64,000 bases of DNA from Isoetes taiwanensis. Taxonomy: Eukaryota; Streptophyta; Lycopodiopsida; Isoetales; Isoetaceae. Location: the NCBI GenBank assembly GCA_021234155.1, contig JAJEKV010000020.1, positions 5,752,563 through 5,816,562 of the forward strand, read 5' to 3'. A program made the translations under genes and the position numbers. The notes under the pieces were generated by a model. It did not search any database. It was not told the DNA's origin and worked only from the letters and a program-made list of their open reading frames with translations. Shown here one piece after another: positions 56,462-64,000 of the stretch (its first letter is position 1; each line of letters starts with the position of its first letter).

Positions 56462-57600
56462 TTGTTAACATTGCTGTTCTTTTTATGAAGAGAGAATTAT
56501 TATTCTTTAGAGAAACTGGAAAAAATTCATTTGTGCTCAAAGGATGGATAAACAGTTTCAAATATGCTAGCAACTTTGTTTGACAGAGCCTTTCCGTAGG
56601 AAGAGTGAGGTGGTGGAGTTATATGTAGTTATCTTGTATAGAGTACTTGTTTCAGGATACTTGCTACAGGTCGTGAGAAAATATTATGTGGAGCAAATAT
56701 ATATGATGCAAACTTCTTAGTTGATAATTAGAGTTTAGAGATTTATAAAATGAAATAGATTGCAAGGATTATGACTTTTGGTGACAGGCTTACAACGCAT
56801 ATATTTACAATGTGAAAATTGAAATAAGCATGAACCTTCTATCATCACTCTCACTCATGATCGCACTGAGCATCGTAAATCTTGGCAGGTGACGTGTTTA
56901 CCAGGTTCGCACACATGATGCGTACTCACGCTCTACTCTCATCAATGTGCATACCAAATTTAGTTTTTTCTTTTCATTGGGGAAGTTAAAGTGCAAATAA
57001 GATTGGCACCAAGATCATAAACTCCATCTCACTATTATTGAGATGACAATCATATGCAAAATGTATATGGTCGTCACACAAGGACAAACAAACAAGACGC
57101 GGTTCAAACTTATGACCTAGTCTCGGATCTCAAATCTTATATTAAATGCACGTCATATTGGGTTCAAACTTATGACATAGTCTCGGACCTCAAATCTTTA
57201 TAGTAAATGCACGTCATATCCATATTCGATATATCTAGAAATTTATGTTCACTACTAGATGCATGCATGCAAAAGCCAAGTGGCAATCATATATGCCACG
57301 ACTTTTGGTCAAAGTCATGCAAGACCATTATGGTTCAATAGCTTCTCGTGTTCGAGCATGCATATTCTCTTGTGCAAGCCATTCCCATTGTACATTCTCG
57401 TGTGTTTATCCTACATATGTGTAACGGACCCATGAGAGACTGCTCAAGTAGATCTTGGTGTGGCGTTCCCTGATACCATCATAAGAGGGTGGGATGGATT
57501 TCCCATAAATATTCGGATGTTTTGGCCAGTTGGTTATGCCGGGGTAGTTTAGGAACATTACATTTGGTGTCTTGACTTCGAGTCTCCATGGGTGTCTATA
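56462..57600. other. TRAPPC4 3' flank, noncoding
   Basis: No gene seen. A 60-bp tandem duplication lies at 57101-57160 and 57161-57221 (GGTTCAAACTTATGAC). A TGGTATCAGG on the minus strand at about 57470-57479 looks like a primer-binding site, but no LTR is identifiable beside it. Confidence 0.5.
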
Positions 57601-58910
57601 TGCATGGGTAATTTGCGCCTAGATCCTGCATGAATTGATCCAATGTATTAGCTGCAAAACTTATGTCAGGACGAGTACTAGCATGAGCTAAATACATCAG
57701 GGCTCCAACAAAACTAGCATATGGAACTGATTTCATCTGAAGTCTCCCGGCATCTGAAAGGGGAGAATCTGAAGTAGAGGTGTAAGTTGACTCTTGGCAT
57801 GTTCCAAACCATTTTTTTTAACCATATCATCAATAAGCTGCAACCATCCTTTGCTTCTATCTCTAGTCACTTAAATTCCCAAGCATGAAGATATTGCCCC
57901 AAGATCAACCATCTCAAAGGCCATTGAAAGATCTCGCTTTACTTGATTGAGAAAATTGATATCATTTGCAGCTAAGATCTTATCATCAACATATAGAGCT
58001 ATAATTACAAATTGTCCACCACATCTTTTGATATAAATATTTGAACCTGCTGCACTAGGGAGATATCCTGCTGATAATAAAAAAGTGTTCATCTTCAAGT
58101 ACCATGCTCGTGAAGCCTACTTAAGCCCATATAGTGATTTTTGCAACCGACATACCATAGTCTCCTTCCCTTGAACAACATATCCAACTACTTGCTCCAT
58201 GTAAATTTCTTCTTGAAGATCACCATTAAGAAAAGCTGTCTTGATGTCCATCTGACTGATGTACTTCCAAGTCATGGGCAGTTGCAAACGCTAAAAGAGC
58301 TCTTACAGTAGTTAACCAAACTATAGGTGATAAAGTTTTAGTATAATCAACTCATGCGACCGCCTTTTGCAATCAAGCGAGCTTTAAATTTATCAACAGT
58401 ACCATCAACTCAATATTTAGTCTTGAACGTCCATTTGCATTTAACCGTCTTCCTTCCAATTGGCAATTCGATCAACTCCCAAGTTCCTTTATTGATTAAG
58501 GAATCATATTCAGCATCCATAGCAATATTCCAATTTGCACTATGTGGAGAAGCAACCGCCTCATCATAAGTGGTAGGATCATCTGTAATAATAAAACAAG
58601 AATGAGAATCATCAAGGTAATAACATCCAGCATGATAGTCTAAGATCCTTTTAGTAGGTTGCCAATAACGGTGTGCAGAACAAACAATTTCAGGTGCAAC
58701 CGGTACCACATCCATGCTACCATTACCATCATCAGGGCTCATCGAGATGGACGTATCAGGAAGTTCATGAAGGACTAATGAAGGGCTGTGAGCAGATGTA
58801 GAAGTATGAGGAAGTGTATGAGGTGCTAACGGAGGGTTATGAGTACTGGTAACATTTGGAGAACCCAGGACAATAGGAGCATCATCCTCTTCGGAGTGAA
58901 AGTCACGCAA
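57600..58910 (-). pseudogene. Copia-2 reverse transcriptase
   Basis: 58410-58910 holds the linker and RT start (NWNIAMDAEYDSLINKGTWELI, RKTVKCKWTFKTKY). 57871-58098 holds the catalytic YVDDKILAAND. A frame-broken AHASTRPDISFA is at about 57670-57700, after which the element stops. Confidence 0.8.
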
Positions 58911-58933
58911 TATGACAGTTGAAGTTGTAGGAT

Positions 58934-59679
58934 TTAATCCATAAAAACATCTCTTCCCAAGATGACTGTTCGTGCCTCAATATCCCAAAAGCGATAGCCA
59001 CTAGTGTCAAAATAATATCCTAAGAAAATGCACCTTCTACACATCAAATTAAGCTTTTTACGAGTAGAGATATGTATCCAAGCCAAATATCCAAAAATAC
59101 GCAAGTGTGCAATATCCGGCTTATCGTCAGTCCATAACTGATATGAAGTCATATCACCTAAAGCAACAGAAAACAATCTATTCTGAAGATAGAAGACATC
59201 AGTTGCCACAGATTCTACCCAAAAAGAACTTTCAAGACCCGCATGAATCAACATACAACAAGCAACATTCAAGATAATATGATTCTTGCACTCAGTCACT
59301 CCATTCTGCCGAGATATATATGGAATAGTAAACTCATGATGAACATCTTCCTTGGCACAAAATTGGGTGAAAGCATATGATTTATATTCACCACCATTGT
59401 CGCTTTGCAATCTCTTCAACTGCCTAAGTGTTTGTGTTTCAACCATTCTCTTGAACTCCTTAAACTTAGTTAACACCTCAAACTTATTTTTGAGAATATA
59501 AACATGTGTATATCGAGAATAATCATCAATGAATAGTAAAAAGTAGTGCCATGTAAATATGGCAATGGACCACAAAGGTCAGAATGCACCAAGTCAAGAA
59601 TATTGGTTGTCAAAATCTCAGATTTGAAGAATGGTCGCCTATACAATTTTCCAAGAGAACATGTATCACAACCGCCCAT
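58934..59679 (-). pseudogene. Copia-2 integrase
   Basis: CDTCSLGKLYRRPF and LDLVHSDLCGPLP (59470-59679), a frameshift, then FIDDYSRYTHVYILKNK, LQSDNGGEYKSYAF, a region NGVTECKNH (Glu of the DDE) and FLGYYFDTSGYRFWD. The catalytic triad is readable. Confidence 0.82.
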
Positions 59680-59703
59680 GACTTTGAATGCAAATGAATC
59701 CTT

Positions 59704-60419
59704 TTACTGCTTTGTTACATTCCAGGGCCGCAAGATAAGGGAAGCTGACATGAAACTGCAGTGCCATATCACCTTATTCACAAAATCAGCTGTGAGATTA
59801 ATTTGATAAAGATTTCCCATGCGGTGAGCAGTAGCTAGTATGCAACCAACAACAATAAAGTGACAAACATTTCTCTCAAACTGTGCTACAACACCTAAGT
59901 CATCAAGTCGGGAAATGGAAAGCAGTATTCTGCGCAATTCAAGAATATAGAGATCACCCGTTATAATATAAACACCAGATGAGGTCTGTATGCATAAATC
60001 TCCAATATCTTCGACTTTATGACAAGTATCGTCACCAAAATACACCGATTTTTGAAAGTGAATAGGAAAATAATTCACCAAATGCTCTTTGGCATGGGTC
60101 ATGTGTGGAGTTGCTCCCGAGTCAACTATGAAATAAGTGGATGAATCCACCATCAAAACCTGAGCTTCATAAACCATGTTATTATGAGCATGGTATTTTT
60201 CAAAAAACAGTTGAAAGTGAGAATTAAAGTCTTCCTGATTGTGTTTTGCACAAAAGGAACATGCACGGTCCTTATAACCATTAATCGGGGGGAAAGCACA
60301 ATTCGTGCCACTGGAAAAGCTGCCACTAGAATCACGTCGAGCAGAAAAATTCTTTCTTGGAATATATGCTTCTTTTTGAAACTTTTTATATGCAATCTAA
60401 AAAGCATTTTCGCCATCAC
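59704..60419 (-). pseudogene. Copia-2 protease region
   Basis: YFIVDSGATPHMTHAKE keeps the protease DSGA motif (60177 frame). The zinc-knuckle region near 60230-60290 survives only in part (C..H..C traces). Ends near the pre-integrase segment. Confidence 0.75.
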
Positions 60420-60513
60420 TAGGCTCTCTAATACATTGAGAACCTATAATAATTTGCTCATCAGGAGTAATATGAACAACTAAAGCTTTTTCCTCCAGGG
60501 GAACAACCTCATG

Positions 60514-61124
60514 CTACACTTTTTGAACGTGATCTTTTAATGACAAGCATGCACTTTCGAAAGCCAAATCTTCTTTTCTGAGAAGAACGGTGACTATAGT
60601 GTCAAAATCATGAGGCATCGTGCCTAACAACATAACAAGTAATTGTTCTTTCTCCTCTGGTACCCCGGCTACTGATAATTGTTGCACCAACTCTTTGAAT
60701 TTATCGATATGGTCATCAATAGAATCTGTAATCGTGTACTTTAAACTGCTCAAATTATTACGTAGATGCAACATTTCTTGTTTTGTCCGCTTCAAATAAA
60801 TCTTGTCCAAATATTCCCATACTTCATTAGCATGCACATATACTTCGGCATCAACAAGAATAGAATCTTTGGGGCATAAAGTATCATTCCTTGAGCAACC
60901 CGATCTTTATCATCTGAATCTTCTACTTATTTACACCATGCATCATACAAAGACCCTTGTGTCAAAAGAACCCCAGGCATATCTTCGGGTTGCAGAGGAC
61001 GTACCACCGCTCCTAACACAACATCAATAACTTTGTCGTTTCGGAGTACAATTTTCGTCCTTGTCTTCCATGCAGGATAACCTGTCATATCGAACACAGA
61101 GCGTCCTTGTTCCAAGCGCTCCAC
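60514..61124 (-). pseudogene. Copia-2 gag, broken frame
   Basis: FDMTGYPAWKTRTKIVLRND near the N-terminus (60927-61124), a frame break near 60930, then EVWEYLDKIYLKRTKQEMLHLRNNL and IDDHIDKFKELVQQLS (60514-60837), the Copia gag domain. Confidence 0.78.
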
Positions 61125-61157
61125 GTATGGAAACCGTTGCCCATTCTGATACTATAT

Positions 61158-62679
61158 TAAACAAGTGGATAACAAGAGAAGATGCAAACACCAAAAGATA
61201 ATAGTATTAATGATTCATATATCATACATAAAAAGGCATAAAAGGCAAAGCATCTAATAATAAGATTAAGATGCTAATAATAAAGAATATCTAGGTAGTT
61301 ATTTATTGTGAGGCCTAGAATGCCTCGAACAATTTGAGCTGTTGGATTGGATATTGGCCAGGCTAGCTGTGCACAGGAAGGGAACAAGGTTGGAGCTACA
61401 TCCGACATCTGCTTCATCGCTTTTTTGGTGGTTCTTATCTTATCTTAAACTGCTCTTCTTTAGCTTCACGCAATAAAATCATGCCACCTCAACTTTTCAT
61501 TAAACTTAATTGTTCTTGGTTATATAGTCGTCCTTTTCTAGCATAATGGGGTTCTTGCTTGCTCGGTATATTTTCTCCATTCATTATTTTTCTTAAGTGT
61601 TTCTGGGTGCAATTTTTGCATTTATGCAGTAGTATTTCCCATTTTTCGATATTTCTTTTCATGATCTTATTATTTTCGAATGTGACAAGGTACTTTGAGC
61701 ATTTTCATTTCATATGCAGCTACTCCCATGTCCATTTCGTTATGTCATTCTTTAGGTGATATTTTGGAGTCATTTGTTGGATCTCATATTCTTGCTTAAT
61801 ATGTTTTACCATATTGTAGGAGCAGAAGAGCATGTGTTGTGAAGCTTGTTATATTTCATATAAATTTTGCATTGATGTATGGCTCGGCAACATGACATGT
61901 GTTTTGGTCCTTTATGTGCGTCCATATTCAGCATATTAGTTTGTCATTGAGTATGGGTATTTGTTTGAAGTTGTCTGCTAGTCATTTAGCATTATGCGAT
62001 GTGCTCCTTGTTTTGTTTAATCTTATTTTTGTTTCACAAAATAGACTTTGCTGCCAATCATACATGTAGATTCCATAGTAGAGTGTTACATTCCCAATTT
62101 TTTGTAAACAATTTTGCACTTTTGACTACTTCCAATTCTTTCGTATCTTATGCTTGACACTGATCTCATACTTGAGTTTTCCTTCTCGAATTTGACTTTG
62201 TCCTTTGCATTTTCATGTTTATCCATCTAAATCCTTCTCTCAATGTATGATCTCAATATCAGTTTTGACTTTGTTTTTTGCTAATTTACCCTTGACTTTA
62301 AGCTTGATTCTTGTTTTGCTCCGTTGTCCATTCCAACGTCGATATCATAATCCTTCAATTGACTTGGCCTCCCTTGACGAGAAGCGCATATCTACAAGTT
62401 CATCGTGTTTATCTCAATTTGGTGTCCGACTACAACTTCAAATCCTTTCTTTTTGGTAGATATACTTTGCCATGAATATTTGCATTTGATTTTTTCTTTT
62501 TTTGTGCATTTATCTTCATGATTTTTATTTTTACAAGTTCATGCTTATTTGGAGGAGGCCCTCCCTCCCTCCGTTCCTCCCCCTCTCTCTCTTTCTCACG
62601 CACAAAAAACACACACACACCCTTTAACATTCTTCCCTTTATACTTTTTGCATTTCAGCATGTTCTTGCATTCATGAAG
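61158..62679. other. AT-rich noncoding stretch
   Basis: No gene. A pyrimidine-rich tract lies near 62555-62625. Confidence 0.4.
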
Positions 62680-63045
62680 ACCATTGGGTCCAACACATTT
62701 AAATTAAAATCCCCCTTAAACCCCCTTTGGTTTGGGTGCATATTCACACGGGGGGTGACTTCGGGCAACGAGAGCTGTTGGATAGGCATATTCACCCCTT
62801 ATTCCTTAATCTACACCATACGTAAAGTTCGTCGTTTGTGGGGTATGCAAGTACAAAATTTGCTATACTGTATAACAAGATTTGCAAAATATTATAAGAT
62901 TTCAAGCGGAATACTATATGGTGTTGATTTCGTACGTGCAAAATACAATTATGAGGGCTCTCGCTGCCCTACGTCACCCCCCGTGTGAATATGCACCCAA
63001 ACCAAAGGGGGTTTAAGTTAATTTAAATGTGTTGGACCCAATGGT
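62680..63045. mobile_element. 366-bp MITE, same family as 19.7-21.7 kb
   Basis: TIRs begin ACCATTGGGTCCAACACATT at 62680 and mirror at 63045; inner core as at 22.9 kb. The right flank keeps extra family sequence (GTTAATTAATGTCAATGGTA) to about 63105 that the left side lacks. Confidence 0.85.
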
Positions 63046-63105
63046 TGTGTTAATTAATGTCAATGGTAGTTATGTGTTGGTTGTTAATGTCAATAGTTGT
63101 TATGT

Positions 63106-64000
63106 GGTACATGAGACGGAATCGATGGATGATGTGGCGATGGATGAGGCGGGCGGTCGGGCGGCTGCTGTTCAGGAGGCAGCAGCAATTGCTGCTGCAA
63201 TCGATCGTGGAGGGGCTCCCGGTGGCCCCAATTTAGCTGGTCGGGTCCAGGAGGCGTCGACTCTGGCATCTAGGGCAAAAGCCCCATTTCTTTCTGCTGC
63301 TTCTGCTACTGCAGAAGAAGGAACCGACCAGGGGAGGGCATGTATTACCTTGAAATTTTGCCCATCCTTAATTTCTGGATCGGTGTTGGGTTTGGAGGCA
63401 GAAGCCCCAATTTCTGATGTAGATTTAGGTGGAGACGAGCAATCGGTGGTCCAGGTTCTTTCTAAATCGACAGTAGGAGCAGACAAGGCTCTAAACCGAT
63501 GCATAAATGCCTTGGAGGCAATACCAAAGCAGGGAGATACTAAGGAGGGGGATCAACAAGCAAAGAAAAAACTAGATGAAAACAAGCTGTTGGAGCTGAG
63601 GCAGAAATCTGCTGCAAGAGTAGACTCAATACTAGCATAGCATAACAAGATTCAAATGGAATCAACAAGGAAAGCACCAAAGGGTCAACAAATAAGCGCT
63701 ACAAGTAAGCCCTCTGTTCATTCGGATAGTCCAATGTCTAAAATGCAAAACTCAAAAGCGTTAGAAATGGAAGTCGGAAATCAGGAAGCTAGTGGCACTC
63801 CAAATGATGTAGAAAAGTCCACCAAGGAACAAACACCCAATGAGACAGTTAATCTAGACAAATCTGTTGATTATTCATCTCTAGAAAGCAGGGTAGTAAA
63901 CAGGGGAAAGAATGCTGGATCAGAGCATCATAGTGATGGGAATGATGCTAGCCTAGGGAATTTTACACAAAATATGGGGATTCATCCAAAAGGTTCAGCT
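63106..64000 (+). CDS. Unidentified acidic/Ala-rich ORF, runs off the window; one in-frame stop
   Basis: An open frame beginning inside or just after the MITE (DVAMDEAGGRAAAVQEAAAIAAAI) continues to TAG at 63638-63640 and then, in the same frame, stays open to 64000 (ATG at 63656). Residues are Ala-, Lys-, Glu- and Ser-rich (GDTKEGDQQAKKKLDENKLLELRQ, later KSTKEQTPNETVNLDKSVD). Low hydrophobicity and no recognised domain; it could be the ORF1 of a LINE or a disordered host protein. The start is unknown. Confidence 0.45.

Larger units (their letters stand above)
57600..61157 (-). mobile_element. Second Copia retrotransposon, decayed, no LTRs seen
   Basis: gag, protease, integrase and RT in Copia order on the minus strand; RNase H and both LTRs are absent or unrecognisable. 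At the 5' side, TAGTATCAGAATGGGC near 61140-61155 looks like a mutated initiator-Met primer site next to the gag start. Distinct from the Copia at 10.7-35 kb in sequence. Confidence 0.82.

Noticed and set aside
56238-56573. 111-codon minus-strand frame
   Set aside because: Antisense to TRAPPC4 exon 3.
57470-57479. TGGTATCAGG as a primer-binding site of another LTR element
   Set aside because: No LTR can be identified next to it and it lies outside the Copia-2 gene order.
62518-62988. 156-codon plus-strand frame
   Set aside because: Runs through a MITE whose sequence in other copies gives a similar chance frame (20031-20282); not a gene.

Overview
This is nuclear DNA from a land plant with a large, repeat-rich genome. 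A fern or another non-seed plant fits, but I cannot fix the taxon. Evidence: a plastid-type CGFS glutaredoxin, spliced genes with GT..AG introns, pentatricopeptide-repeat (PPR) fragments, plant LINE and Copia remains, and several MITEs. I see only one clean host gene, TRAPPC4. A second gene-like locus (GRXS14-like) lies inside nested transposons. Nearly everything else is mobile DNA of different ages.

Layout. 1-990: purine-rich noncoding. 990-10.46 kb: an old LINE/SINE repeat block, split at 1348-8444 by a 7.1-kb DNA transposon. That transposon has 29-bp perfect terminal inverted repeats, a 4-bp target duplication (GAAT) and three gene regions: a multi-exon DDE-type transposase (+), an FCP1/NIF-like HAD phosphatase (-), and a coiled-coil/RING/AT-hook-like protein (-). 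A paralogous copy of the host repeat at 36.94-38.94 kb lacks the transposon and serves as the empty site.

10.74-35.05 kb: one Copia retrotransposon (minus strand, about 5.2 kb originally) swollen to 24.3 kb. Its two ~580-bp LTRs and 5-bp duplication (GCTTC) can still be traced. Its left LTR was hit by a 5.1-kb non-autonomous LTR element (11167-16259, duplication CAACT) and by a 2.9-kb TTAA-flanked DNA element (16370-19241). Its RNase H region was split by an 11.2-kb segment (19680-30850) flanked by a 7-bp direct repeat. That segment carries MITE copies, a LINE fragment, a 5.3-kb GC-rich decayed LINE and the GRXS14-like glutaredoxin.

36.9-51 kb: more LINE pieces of at least three lineages on both strands, ~168-bp tandem repeats, a perfect 39-bp-arm hairpin, and two complete MITEs. 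52.3-56.5 kb: TRAPPC4 in three exons; its 3.6-kb second intron holds PPR fragments in opposite orientations. 57.6-61.15 kb: a second decayed Copia element without visible LTRs. 62.7-63.0 kb: another MITE, followed by an unidentified ORF that runs off the window end.

The item most likely to be undescribed is the three-gene DNA transposon at 1348-8444. Next is the glutaredoxin locus trapped inside the split Copia element. Most transposon genes here carry frameshifts, so they describe families rather than active copies.
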